Shown here: in pieces, positions 23,201 to 34,306 of the stretch
Layout: each line of letters starts with the position of its first letter
Position numbering within the stretch: the stretch's first letter is position 1
From: Panorpa germanica
Taxonomy: Eukaryota > Arthropoda > Insecta > Mecoptera > Panorpidae
Assembly: GCA_963678705.1 (NCBI GenBank)
Contig: OY783208.1
Coordinates: 24,640,207-24,704,206, forward strand
Direction of reading: 5' to 3'
Length of the DNA stretch: 64,000 nt
The notes under the pieces: generated by a model
Seen by the model: only the letters and a program-made list of their open reading frames with translations
The model's database searches: none
What the model was told of the DNA's origin: nothing
Position numbers and translations under genes: made by a program

Positions 23201-25574
23201 CCACTAAAAAATGAGGACACAAGCCCATTGTAATTTCTTTTCTTGAAAACATGGTCTATGGAAAGAAAAACGTTTTTCTAACGGAAGAATAACTCTCCTT
23301 CAAATTGTTGATGCAGTTATGTTCAGTAGGCTCGAAAATAAGGAACTGCGTCTTTACATTTTAAATATCTACGTGATTCTGACTTTTAGTGGACATTTTC
23401 CCCAAAAAGAAATACATTCTGGGACGCCAATTCACACTCACTTTGGTTTATAGTGTTCAATAAAGGTTTTAATTATAAATGTAATTTAGAACTTGTAAAA
23501 CCATGCGTCAGTAATATAAATTATTTGTAATAATTAGTAACTTTATTTACTCTAGTTATTGTATTTAATGTAATTAATATTACGGTCATTATTCGATATA
23601 GCTACACCTTTTGTTTTGAACCTCATTAAAAAACTATTACACTTTCATATATTTCATGATGTTTTTATTATAGTGAAAACATGTACAAATCACACGTAAT
23701 ATACCTTATACAATTTATTATTAAAAAATAAACAGGATTTATGCTTAAAGTTGACCAATAAATGTGAAATATGACGACATTTTTACTTACATGTATATAT
23801 GGAAGATTGTCATTTTTTTTTCTAACCTCAAATTTGAACATTTAACTTTAACCATTAATATTGTGTATTTCTAAATAAAAAGGGGTATAATGTATATTAC
23901 GTAAGATTTGTGCATGTTTTGAGTATACAACAATCGCTATAAAACACACAACAATGCAGTAGTTTTTTAATGAGACTCAAAACAACAGGTGTAGCTATAT
24001 CGAATAATGACCACAAAATTAATTACATTAAATACAATAACTCTAGAGTAAATAAAGTTACTAATTATTACAAATAATTTATATTACTGACACATGGTTT
24101 TACAAGTTCTAAATTACATTTTTAATTAAAACCTTTAATGAACACTAGAAACCAAAGTAAGTGGGAATGGTGCCTTAGGGTTTATAAACATACACCTGGA
24201 ACATTATAATAGTGAGATGAACCGATATTTCAATAAACGATTCTAAAATCGATTTCACTTCTAATAACAAATAAATTCTGTAATGAATTCAAGTAGTGAT
24301 CGTTGAATGGAGTTTGAGAGTAAGGACACTACCTAATTGTGCTCTGTCTAAGTGTTGAACTGTTGAATGTTGTTTGTGCGTGGACCAGCGTTCTTTGTAA
24401 TGTGGTTGTGTTCTTATTGCAGGGAAATGGGAAAAACGTCAACGTGTTGATGCTGATCCTGAAGGAACAGATGACGACCAACAATGTGGGTTGGGTTATA
24501 TTACGCTTTGTTGTAACGGTGAACTGGAAGATAGTCTGTGTGCTTGTCGCTGCAACGCGCCGACGAGCGATAACCCATCCGGCAAAGCTACATGCGCTAT
24601 AGGTAAGTCATCCCTCACCACACCACCTGACACCACCACTCACATTATAGTGGGGGTAAGTGAGTATGCATAATATGAGGAACGAATTCTGACAACTGAT
24701 TTGAGTTCTAGGTGTGTTATATAACAATAATATAAAGGTAAATGTAAAAATTACTACGAGAGAATGTATTTCAATATCTGTATAGCCTTGGAATTTTATT
24801 TTTTAGGAATGCTAATTAGGTTTATGGAATAAAATATTGTACAAAATAAGTATTAAGTTAAATAATATATAAAATGTTTAAATAAAACTACAAATCTAAA
24901 CTAACATTTTTTATTGTTTTTGTTATAAACAATAATCTTCTTTGCATTATTGTATATTATTTAACTTAATACTTATTTTGTACAATATTTTATTCCTTAA
25001 ACCTAATTAGTATTCCTAAAAAGTTAAATTAACCCTCAATATCTTCTATTTCTTAATAAAAAGTGGTAAAATAAATATTACGTAGTGAATTTGACATGTT
25101 TTGAGAATACAATAAGCATAATAAAACATACAAAAATGCAGTAGTTTTTGTACAAAGTGAAAAACAAAAGTGTATAGTCATATTTCATAATTACCAGTAA
25201 TTTTTACATGGAGAATAAAAAAAAGTGCGACAAATTTTCAACTGGCAACATTCATATTATTGTTCTACTCGTATAATTCGTTCCTCATATTAAACATACT
25301 CACTTACCTCCAGCGCCTGCACTATAACCACACACGAACTTTGTGAAAATAACCCGCTGTGTTTTTGTTTACAGATATGGGGGCATGGGACCCCCTGCCT
25401 ACACTGTACAAAGATCCTGCCATCGGTGAAGGCGCAGGGGGCCCTGGGGGCTCAGACTCTTCAACAGCCTCCCGAACAATAACAATAGACCTGATGTCCA
25501 TTTTACGAACTATAGGATCAACAGGATTCCTCGTAGGAATAATTTCGTGCGTTTTACTCATCTGCGCGTTCTAA
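20241..25574 (+). CDS. Secreted cysteine-containing protein with GPI-signal-like C-terminus, unrecognised
   Basis: Five exons: 20241-20373, 20455-20598, 20680-20736, 24423-24602 and 25375-25574. Lengths 133, 144, 57, 180 and 200 nt close in frame for 237 aa. Residues about 7-22 form a hydrophobic signal peptide (VLLFAFVAFFVLL). A Ser/Asn-rich segment with NxS/T sequons follows (NNT, NLT, NAS, NIS), then a charged stretch with the possible furin site RKWEKRQR. Next is a compact module with the cysteine spacing C-x8-CC-x8-C-x-C-x-C and one further Cys. After a Gly/Ser-rich linker, the last 20 residues are strongly hydrophobic and end at the stop with no cytoplasmic tail, as in GPI-attachment signals; a tail-less membrane helix is the alternative. 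The cysteine pattern is not EGF or any family I recognise. All exon borders are GT/AG. The gene lies just before PGAP5, a GPI-processing gene, which may be coincidence. Confidence 0.8.
20855..21630. mobile_element. Foldback element H in intron 3
   Basis: Left arm about 20855-21246 and right arm about 21268-21630, nearly perfect inverted copies around a centre of about 20 bp. Outer ends are AAACGTATATTGGTGTTTT and its near complement. Each arm encodes the same reading frame of about 60 residues running toward the centre, including FRFMSRH and ETLWVDATAAIALTF. No known transposase motif is seen. Confidence 0.8.
21960..22400. repeat. Foldback element I in intron 3
   Basis: About 21962-22168 pairs with 22183-22396. 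Examples are GAAACCCCGTTATAAAAC with its complement, and ATGCTGATATCTCGTAAACC with GGTTTACGAGATATCTGCAT. The loop is short, so the single strand could fold into a hairpin of about 200 bp. Confidence 0.8.
22550..23455. repeat. Family J inverted repeat pair surrounding a family A insertion
   Basis: The left part (22550-22686) has TTGGCGTCCCAGAATGCAT, then CGCAGTTCTTTATTTTCGAG and GAACATAACTGCATCAAA. The right part (about 23300-23455) carries the same words inverted. Family A occupies 22687-23230 between them, as if it had landed near the centre of a palindrome. The GATGCAGTTATGTTC and AACTGCGT words link this element to the satellite at 62505-64000. Confidence 0.7.
22687..23230 (-). mobile_element. 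Family A MITE, inverted copy in intron 3
   Basis: Begins GGGTTTGTGTCCTATGTC and ends with AATGAGGACACAAGCCCATT, so both termini are present. It matches the reference copy at 18189-18791 in reverse, with small deletions. Confidence 0.8.
23465..24170. repeat. Nested palindromes (family L) in intron 3
   Basis: The outer arms, about 23465-23590 and 24005-24145, are inverted copies (TAGAACTTGTAAAACCATG versus its complement). At their inner edges is the inverted pair GTCATTATTCGATATAGCTA / TAGCTATATCGAATAATGAC. The interior shows CTTTAACCATTAATATTG. A diverged relative with ends ACCTACACCTT / AAGGTGTAGGT lies in PGAP5 intron 1. Confidence 0.65.
24805..25025. repeat. Inverted repeat in intron 4
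   Basis: ATTGTACAAAATAAGTATTA at about 24856 pairs with its complement at about 24967. Flanking words for GGAATGCTAATTAGGTTTA also pair. The interior is AT-rich. The rest of intron 4 (25026-25374) shows only weak similarity to family L. Confidence 0.65.
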
Positions 25575-25688
25575 ACTAACCTAACTAAACCCGGCTAACT
25601 CAACCCTCAACGATTTCGAACTTTAACTAAATGTGAAGCACAGTGCCACCCTTAATTAATTGTAACAAACTGTTCGATACCCGAAAAC

Positions 25689-25694
25689 AATAAA
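25689..25694 (+). terminator. Poly(A) signal of the secreted-protein gene
   Basis: AATAAA lies 115 bp after the stop codon. It is followed within 30 bp by GT/T-rich sequence (TTGTGCTG and CCTTGTTGTTTA), a normal arrangement for a cleavage site. Confidence 0.7.
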
Positions 25695-25699
25695 TCCCT

Positions 25700-26329
25700 T
25701 GTGCTGATTCTATTTGCCTTGTTGTTTATTTCAGGTTTTCTTTATTTTTAACTTCACTTGTCATGCATTCATTTTGACATTTGATAAACAGAATCTTTTG
25801 TAGAGGTCATTGTCAAGGTCAAGGTTATTTTGGTAACATCATTAAATTTAATTTAAGAGTTAATAAAACAACAAAACTCTTAAAATGTTATAAATATAAA
25901 TAACATTACTATATTTTACGTAAAGTTATACATATTTTTTATTAAAACAATCAATAATTACAAAAATTCTACTTTGGGGCTACCATTTATACCTAGAAAC
26001 CATTACACTTTCAAAAGGTTTCAAATTAATAAAAAAGATTACTTATTATTAAAACATCTATTACTAAACAATTTAACTAATATTTATGTTATAATAATTT
26101 CAATTTTATCATTATTAATAATAATAATATATATTTAATTAAATTTCTTTAAACATTACTAGTTCCAATGGTTCCAATACAATTCCGTGAGTGGCGTCTT
26201 GGTCGTTATCGATGTGTTAGAAAATTAGAACTGTCAAACATCAATACAATTTACAACAATTTATAAATGATTTTAAAATTTAAGTTTAATTATTATATTT
26301 AAAATAACATTCTAAATTGTATAGTAATT
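25700..26329 (+). promoter_or_regulatory. Short intergenic gap before PGAP5
   Basis: About 630 bp separate the likely 3' end of the upstream gene from the PGAP5 start codon. No repeat family or coding sequence is visible. The PGAP5 promoter is expected here; no core element is obvious. Confidence 0.35.
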
Positions 26330-29300
26330 ATGAAACCATTACATAAATTATGTATAATGTTAATTGCTCTGTTTTGTTTTTGTGAATTTTTTATATATTA
26401 TCTTGTACAATCTATGGTAAGTAACAATATAATAATTATTATTTATACATTGTATATATTATTATTTATCAAGCTGTGAAATATTGTTTTCTTTGTAAAA
26501 CCTGTGTTGTTTGTTAATTAATATATAACACATTGTGGGGTAATTATTATTCAATATACCTACACCTTATGTTATGTAATTTATGATAAAATCTAATTCA
26601 TTTTTGTATGTTTTATGGGGTTTATTCTATAGTCAAAATATGTTTAAATTACTGAGTAATATTCCTTTCACCACTTTTTATTAAGAAATGAACAATATTA
26701 AGGGTTAAAATTGAAGCTTCAACTTTGAGGTTAGGAATAAGATGACATTTATTCGTCAACTTTAACCATTGACACTGCCTACTTCGTAATGTAAAACGGT
26801 TTAGTAAATATTACGTAACAATTTGTACATATTTTAATTATATAACCAACACCATAAGATATATAAAAGTGCACTAGTGTTTTTATAAATTAAAAAAGAA
26901 AAGGTGTAGGTACATTGAATGTTGTTTCTTTTCTAAATCTTTATTTTATTTTTGTTGACAGAACGTCTTGACATTTTTACGTAAATTAAAGCGAACATAT
27001 TTTTCTCCAGTGCGATTGGCCCCATGTGAAGCAAGAGGACCCCAATTTGGAGCCCGTGAAGGCGATGATCCTGGCTGACACTCATTTATTGGGGATACGG
27101 AAGGGCCACTGGTTCGACCAACTAAGGAGAGAGTCTCAAATGCAGCGGGCGTTTCAAGCAGCTTTATTCCTCCACCAACCTGAGGTTGTCTTCGTGCTAG
27201 GTAAAGTGAGCCCCCTTACAAATAACAAAACAACGCAGAAATTAACATTTTCTGTTTTATTTCAGGCGATGTCTTCGACGAGGGGCTTTGGGCTTCTGAA
27301 CAGGAGCTATCAGAATACGTGAAACGATTCCATGAGATATTTAGCGTCCCCAAGGACACCAGGCTGTACGTGGTGGCAGGAAACCACGACATAGGCTTCC
27401 ACTACGAGATCTATGCCTTTGTTGATCACCAGTTCACGGAGAAAATGAACGCCAGGCCTGTTTCAATGGTCACCATTCGCGACGTTCATTTTGTTTTGGT
27501 GAATTCAATGGCCATGGAGGGGGACGGATGCGAATTGTGCTCCAGAGCAGAAAACCAACTCCGTGGTATTGCTGGTACGTCAATAAAAGGGCCCCGTTTA
27601 GGTGCAGAAGGGACTAATTCACTTTTAAGGGGGTTTTACATGACAAGGATTATTTGATATCAGTGTCGGATCACCCCCTCGTTTCTAGAGCTCCTGCGCC
27701 TACAACAGAAAATGTTCTCCTTGTAAAATGTTGTTCTTCAGATCCAGAATTAAGTTTTAAGTTAAATAACGAACGAATAAGTCTTTCTGGACCTCTAAAT
27801 GCACGACCCCTGGGGCTCTGTACTTTATTATCATTCTCCGGGTGTGTTTTTATATGGTTGCTATTGAATTTTGTATGCTAGCTCGAAAACGGATTTGGAG
27901 AAGTTTTTGAAAATTTTATGTTTCGTAGAGAAAAAAATTCTTAAACTTTTGGCGTCCTCGGATTTTTCAACAACATTCCTGGAAACCCGTAATTTTGGAA
28001 AAACTGGGAGAAAACAATGCGCTGTAATAACTTTGTATTCGTAGAAGTTAGTAAGGTGAAATTAATTATGCTATTGAATGGGAACTTATTTCTAAATTTA
28101 GAAATTGAACAATTTATGAAAGGGGCGCTGAAGAAATTAGGGGGACCACCTACGAAACTTTGAAGAAAGATCGAATTTTTGATTGTTTAATAATTGAATA
28201 CCGTATTAAAAAAAAATAATTCAAAATTCAAATATGTTTTTTGGGGGCACGTACGCGCTTTGTACCATGGGTAAAAATTGTGCTAGAAAGTTGAAATTTT
28301 GTATATGTGCTAACTTAGGTACCTAATTTACGAATCAAAAGAAACAATCCCAAATTTTGAAGAAAGAATTGGTCAAATAACGCATAAATTGAAAATATTA
28401 TATATTTTTTTAGTTACTTTATATGTAAAATGAAAATGGAATTAATATTTTTCAGCTAAACTTAAATGTGCTGGCGGATTAGGACCTTGTAAAAATGCAG
28501 AAGGCATCAAGAAATACAGCCGCCCAATTTTAATGCAGGTATTAATTAAAAACATAGACTAAATACAATGGCACTACAATTAACTGGTCAAAGAATCTAA
28601 AAAACAATCAAAACTTTCCCTAATTATTTCTCTACAATAAATGAGTATCTTCTTTTGAACCTGTAGAAGCATTCTCGAGATGCCTCCCTATTTTCATTAT
28701 TTATAACTCGCTTCACAGCTGGATTAACAACATATTTAAATTTGATTAAATGATGAATTATTTTAATAAATATTTTCTTTGTTTTAGCATTTCCCATTAT
28801 ATCGACCTTCTGACGCTGACTGCAATGAGTGGGACTCCCCTCCAGCGCCTGGAAAATTTAAGAAGTTCAAGGAACGCATGGATTGTCTTTCTCCAGATGC
28901 AACTGATCTTCTGCATGAGGAACTTCGGTTTCGAGTTGCTTGGTCTGGACATACTCACCATGGCTGTGTCTACAAACAACGGGATGTCCTGGAATACACA
29001 GTAGGATCCTTCAACTGGAGAAATCGAAACGACCCCAGTTATTTCCTGGTAAGATTCAAACTCGGAGTGTTACCTATTGCTGATGTGAATCGTTTGATCT
29101 TCAAAATTTAAATGTGATATGTTTTAAATAGTCGCTATGTTATTAACATAGATATAAACAATTAAAGAACCAGGGACCAAACTTTGCAAACATTATTAGT
29201 TCATTTAAATATTTTAGTAAAGGAATAAGAGATAGAGTTTCGTTGATTTGAAATAACAAGGTTCTGCTATTACTAAACACTTACACCAAGAAAATATATT

Positions 29301-30580
29301 TTTATTAATGTATTTTATACGTAGAAAAGTTTGCGGTACTACATTTTAAGTTTTTGACGATAAAATTTGGTCAAAAATAACAATGGTCATTTTCTCGGAT
29401 TCTTTTGAAGAACTTAGAATCTGACAAATATTGTCGTGTAAAGAAAATTACATCTTCAAAAGTAATACAGGCTGTAGCTCAGTCAATTATGTATATTTTC
29501 CTTTAATATTTTAAGACAGTCTTATTAACACATTAAATTTCACGGAAAATACACCACTGTTACATTTGGCCCTCTCTGGTGTTGATGATGGTCACATTTC
29601 ATCCGATGAGTAACACTTCGAGTGACGACTCTTATATACATACAGGGTGTCCCAAAATTCAACGATAAGCCGGCACCAGAAGGTGGTCCTGCTCATGACT
29701 ACACAAGAAAAAAAGAAAAAAAGTTTTTATCTCATTTTTTAAAAAGAAATTTTTTTTTCGAAAATCGAAACACCTTAAGATGTTTTTAACTACCATGACC
29801 ACAATTTTTCAAATATTTCTGATTTTCTTTTTGTATCGGCAACCTAAATAGCACTGCTATCCACCACAACCATTAAAACTCCCAGAATGCTAGTAGTTTT
29901 TGCAACAAAAATTTATGAAATTTGGTTCTTGTTTAGAAATAGTATGCATAATTTTTTTTTATTGCTAGTTTTCCTGGAGTATTATACGATTTTGGAATCC
30001 TGAAGAGTTGCGCCAATTTTTAAAAAAACTTGCCATAGTAGTGTTCCTACTTTTTTTTTACACCACGATGAGTTAAAGTTGACTGAAAGTAAAAATCTTT
30101 AAAAAATTTAGGGAAAAAAATAATTTCGATTAAATTTTGTATAAAAACTACTAGCATTCTGGGAGTTTTAATGGTTGTGGTGGATAGCAGTGCTATTTAG
30201 GTCTCCGATACAAGAAAAAAATCAGAAATATTTGAAAAATTGTGGTCATGGTAGTTAAAAACATCTTAAGGTGTTTCAATTTTCGAAAAAAAAATTTCTT
30301 TTTAAAAAATGAGATAAAAACTTTTTTTCTTTTTTTCTTGTGTAGTCATGAGCAGGACCACCTTCTGGTGTCGGCTTATCGTTGAATTTTGGGACACCCT
30401 GTATATACACAACAATTTATTAATTTGATAAAATTTTACATTTTCCAGGCGAAATTCACTCCAGAAAATTACTCAATTTCTAAATGCGCTTTGCCTAAGG
30501 AGACAGCTGTTATCACTGTATATTTCCTTGGATTTCTCTTATCATTAATATTATCGCGAAGAAGATTCCGATTTAAATAG
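26330..30580 (+). CDS. PGAP5: Metallophosphoesterase 1 / PGAP5 (GPI ethanolamine-phosphate phosphodiesterase)
   Basis: Family role: an ER-exit-site enzyme that removes the side-chain ethanolamine phosphate from the second mannose of GPI anchors, aiding export of GPI proteins. Exons: 26330-26416, 27011-27200, 27266-27574, 28456-28538, 28788-29048 and 30449-30580. They total 1062 nt and give 353 aa, a normal length. Residues about 8-27 form an N-terminal membrane anchor. The binuclear metal motifs appear in order: LADTH, GDVFDEG (split across exons 2/3), AGNHDIG, HFPLYR and SGHTHHG. The late sequence [13 protein letters not shown] matches the FSWRNRNNPSF of the vertebrate protein. A second hydrophobic span (about 332-346) precedes a short basic tail ending RRRFRFK. 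All catalytic residues look intact. Introns 1, 3, 4 and 5 carry repeats. Confidence 0.95.
26540..26915. repeat. Family L-like element in PGAP5 intron 1
   Basis: Outer words ATTCAATATACCTACACCTT and AAGGTGTAGGTACATTGAAT are inverted. The interior shares AACTTTAACCATTGA and AATATTACGTAA-type words with 23740-23910. It is strongly diverged. Confidence 0.6.
27880..28440 (+). repeat. Family K repeat in PGAP5 intron 3
   Basis: Opposite-strand relative of 6290-6950 in Rok intron 3. It contains GGAAACCCGTAATTTTGGAA, a G-rich run near 28140 and GGTCAAATAACGCATAAATT. It ends near the exon 4 acceptor at 28455. Fragments also occur at 36430-36620 and 46285-46460. Confidence 0.65.
28575..28745 (+). repeat. 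Dispersed repeat (family M) in PGAP5 intron 4
   Basis: Diverged copy of the BTB-intron repeat at 545-750, sharing CATTCTCGAGA-like and AACTCGCTTCACAGCTGG-like words. The same family is inverted near 60425-60560. Confidence 0.5.
29643..30401. mobile_element. 759-bp palindromic MITE in PGAP5 intron 5
   Basis: Terminal CAGGGTGTCCCAAAATTCAA and its complement sit at the two ends, directly flanked by TA on each side, suggesting a TA target duplication as in Tc1/mariner-type elements. The inverted arms extend far inward: AGAATGCTAGTAGTTTTT and AAAACTACTAGCATTCT lie near 29887 and 30145. No ORF of note. The rest of intron 5 (29049-29640) holds a family Q fragment at 29380-29455. Confidence 0.85.
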
Positions 30581-30586
30581 AACTGT

Positions 30587-30633
30587 AATAAAATAATTAA
30601 ACTTATAAATATACTCAACTTAAATTAAATAAA
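30587..30633 (+). terminator. Candidate poly(A) signals of PGAP5
   Basis: AATAAA occurs at 30587-30592, only 7 nt after the stop codon, and again at 30628-30633. The second allows a more usual 3' untranslated length. Which one is used is not decidable here. Confidence 0.5.
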
Positions 30634-30639
30634 ATATAA

Positions 30640-31039
30640 TTCAAGATCCATTATTATATAATAAGCAAAGACTTATTCGGCAGGTTAGTCAACAATTAAT
30701 ATTATTACGTTTCCAACAAAATGTGTTCAACTTCTAAAGGCAGGGATTTAAATTAAGGTCATTATTTGTACATAACAAAACTATATATATTACGTTAAGT
30801 TTTAAATATAAACATATTAAAATAACATCAAGTTGTAATACTTTGTGTTTTATTTATTTAAGGTTTATTTTACATAAAAGAGTTTACATGTTACATATAA
30901 CATAACAATAGTTGGCTTTTGTTATAAAATAACATTTTCTGACAACACATATTACACTAGTATATTATTGATATAAATGTACAACATATTAAGTTTATTG
31001 TGTGAAAATTAGAAGTCGATTGGAGTAAAACTGTCGGAG
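30640..31039. other. AT-rich spacer downstream of PGAP5
   Basis: I see no gene and no recognisable repeat family in this 400-bp stretch. Confidence 0.5.
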
Positions 31040-31480
31040 ATATAGAGTTTTACGTCTTCACCTCTCTGGTCTGGTTTCGTCTTTTTGGTTGAAACTTTTA
31101 AACGCGTTTTTCTCACACTCAACTTTTTCAGAGTCTAGCTCAAAATCTACTGCACCGATCCGCAATGAAATTTTGCACACTCTTTCTTTACATAAATGCC
31201 GAGGTAACGCTGTCGAGTTACTTAACAGGGTGTCCTGCAGAAACTTATCAACTAATGAAATCATTTTGGTTTTTTGATTTCAAATAATCCAGTGATGAGT
31301 TATGAGTTACTTTTTTTGTGACGTCACCGGAGATTCGCTGTCAATGGCTCATTTCTTGATATTTATTTATGAAAATTTCACAAAGTATTCTTTAAATGTT
31401 ATTTTATCATGTAGTAATTATAGAAATAATTATATATTAACTGTGACGTCAAAAAACATTAACGAAAATATACTTTTTTG
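31040..31480 (+). repeat. Family C repeat
   Basis: The right half (about 31230-31480: GGGTGTCCTGCAG, ATGAGTTATGAGTTAC, GTGACGTCACCGGAGATTCG) recurs inverted at 43480-43730 and, truncated, at 52720-52797. The left half encodes an antisense frame of 68 codons that overlaps a sense frame of 62 codons; neither resembles a known protein. Confidence 0.6.
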
Positions 31481-31976
31481 TATCGATTTGACCATACAAG
31501 TATGTTAGTTTTCAATTAATAATAAAACGTAACGCTAGGTAAAAAATATTACGTTAAATAATACATCAGTTTAGTTAATGGGGTCTTTATAAATATGCAT
31601 AATAAAGAATCTATGTAATACATTTCATTTTTTCAGATTGCTGTCTTAAAGTTTTTTAAAATACGTTCATTTTTTCATTTAGTTTTTGATTGATGTAAAG
31701 GTTAGTATATCTATATTGTCGTTTTTATTATTCAGATATCTAAAAGTAAACGAAGTTATAGCTTTATCAAATTTAAATTTCAGTTTTGCTGCTTGTTTTA
31801 ACACAGCGTGTGACGTCACTGAAGAAATACGCAATCGAGATTATTTTTACAAGGATCGTGATATAAAATTTGATGGGATCCACAACACAATTGTAAGTTT
31901 CAAACGAACTAATAATTAATATTTTATAACGTTGAATCCCTTTAATAATTAAATGGACAAGAATAACTGTTTTAAT

Positions 31977-32700
31977 GGGCTTGTGTCCTCATTTTTTAGT
32001 GGTCTATTTTATTAAATATCTAAATGTTGTCGGAGATATAGCAATTAAAAGTTTGAATTGTAGTTTTAGCGCTAGAAATGGTCGACCATATTTATGACGT
32101 GAAATACATTTTAACGTCAGTTATTTGTTGAGTAGGTCAGTGCTGCGGTAATGTTTTGCAGCTGTTAGTAGTCGAAATAATCAAGTCAAATCAAAGAATA
32201 ATAAGTTTTTATTTTATTTAACCCTGCTAAGGCAGACATGATATTGAAATTTTATTGTTCCTTGAAATAGCTGTAAATAATATTTGATATATAAATACAT
32301 AGTGTACTTTAGGTTGCCCGCTCTTCAGGCGTAAAAATTTAGCAGCTATCAGAACCTCAAATGTACAATGGGTTTGTGTCCTATGTCTTAATTTCTATAA
32401 AAGTGTACTACATATTGATAAAGTGGGTTACTAGAACTCCTTATATGTTAAGAGATATTAACAATTAAAAAAGTCATTTGGTCTCTTTAATTATTAAAGG
32501 GATTCAACGTTGTACACATTCCAAATGCATGTGACAGCTCGTAAATCTCTGCTATATGTATTTATATATCAAAATATCAAATATTATTTACAGCTATTTC
32601 AAGGAACAATCAAATTTCAATATAATGTCTGCCTTAGCAGGGTTAAATAAAATAAAAACGTATTATTCTTTGACTTGACTTGATTATTTCGACTACCAAC
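31977..32700. mobile_element. Two family A half-copies head to head
   Basis: 31977-32325 is a plus-orientation left part starting AATGGGCTTGTGTCCTC. 32367-32700 is a minus-orientation part starting AATGGGTTTGTGTCCTATG and ending in GATTATTTCGACTACCAAC. They face each other across about 40 bp of unrelated sequence. Confidence 0.7.
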
Positions 32701-33680
32701 CTCTTCCGTAAGTAGTTCTTCGCGGTGACCATCAGAACATTTAATTGGATTATTTAAAATCAATAAAATAAATAAAAAACATTAGTTTAATAATAAATCT
32801 AATCTTTAATCGCAGACTAAAGTCTCTTTTTCTAAAAATTACCAAAATGGCGGTTTTTAACAATTTTAAAGTATTAGTTTATAATTAAAAAAAAAATTGT
32901 TTCCTTTAAGGACTCATTTTTGATACTATTAGAAAGCTGTAAAAATTTCAATCTCAATTTCAATTTCAAAACAATAATTTTTCGCCTTTCGTGTCAGCAT
33001 GTTTAGAATCTATTTTTTTTCTGTGTAGAAGTGAGAATTGGGTCCACAAATAATTGTAAGTGTGTTCATAAAATGTAATAATGAATGTACTGTACCTTCG
33101 TTAAATATACAAGCAGCAACATATGCACCCATTTTTACAATGGTACTGCTATTTTTAAGCTCATTTTTCACATTGAATCCACCGATACACCTAAAGAGTA
33201 TATATCACACAGATCTTCATAATTGGCGATAATCTTCCTTGTACCTTAGTAGGATATGTCAGAGACTATTCATCCGATTAACGTCGCTGCTTTGGTCGCT
33301 AAAATATTTATTAAAAAACATAATATTTTGTACCTAACGTTACGTTTTATAATTTACTAAAAATTAACATACTTATTTTATATTGTCAATGAATAAGGCA
33401 AAAAACAATAAAACTCTTTAACAAATATCCATGTAATCCTTAAACTAATGTCAGAAAAACATAAATTGATGTCAAAAGATAACTTTTATCATGTATTATT
33501 ACATAATATTAACCTGAAAAACATTGTTAAAGACAAAATCTGTCATGTTAAGAATGCATAAATTACGTCACACAAATTACATGATTTTTAGGCATGCCTG
33601 GTACATCTTCTTCGCTTTGTAACCTCATTCTCGATTTAAGTCTCAGCTCTAGATTTTCAGTTTATTTTCTGTGATTCCAA
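32701..33680. other. Intergenic DNA without a recognised gene
   Basis: AT-rich and largely free of the repeat families named here. A 64-codon plus-strand ORF at 33038-33232 has no recognisable similarity and no supporting signals. I cannot assign a function to this stretch. Confidence 0.5.
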
Positions 33681-34186
33681 TAGTTGATTGAAATTGATGT
33701 TAATAAATGTGTATTGGCGTGTCTATTTTATTAAATATCTAAATGTTGACGGAGATATAGCAATTAAAAATTTGAATTGTAGTTTTAGTGCTAGGTCAGT
33801 TATTTGTTGAGTAGGTCAGTGCTGTGGTAATGTTTTGTAGCTGTTGGTAGTCGAAATAATCAAGTCAAGTCAAAGAATAATAAGTTTTTATTTTATTTAA
33901 CCCTGCTAAGGCAGACATAATATTGAAATTTTATTGTTCCTTGAAATAGCTGTAAATAATATTTGATATTTTGATATATAAATACACATAGCAGAGATTT
34001 ATGAGCTGTAAGGTTGTGATGTCACATGCATTTGGAATGTGTACAACGTTGAATCCCTTTAATAATTAAAGAGACAAAATGACTTTTTTAATTGTTAATA
34101 TCTCCTAACATGTAAGGAGTTCTAGTAACCAACTTTATCAATATGTGGTACACTTTTATAGAAATTAAGACATAGGACACAAGCCC
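33681..34186 (+). mobile_element. Family A MITE downstream of the Dap160 exon
   Basis: Plus-orientation copy lacking the first 60 bp or so, with an internal deletion after GTGCTAGGTCAG. It ends GGACACAAGCCCA. On the minus strand it supplies AATAAA (complement of 33930-33935), the first canonical poly(A) hexamer after the Dap160 stop codon. Confidence 0.75.
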
Positions 34187-34306
34187 AAGTAAACCAACGC
34201 GCCTGGGTGCTATGCAACTCAACTCACACCAAAATTAATATACCATTGATTCAAAAAATAACTATTGCATTCTATTTATGACGTATGATAAGTTACGTAA
34301 TTGTCT

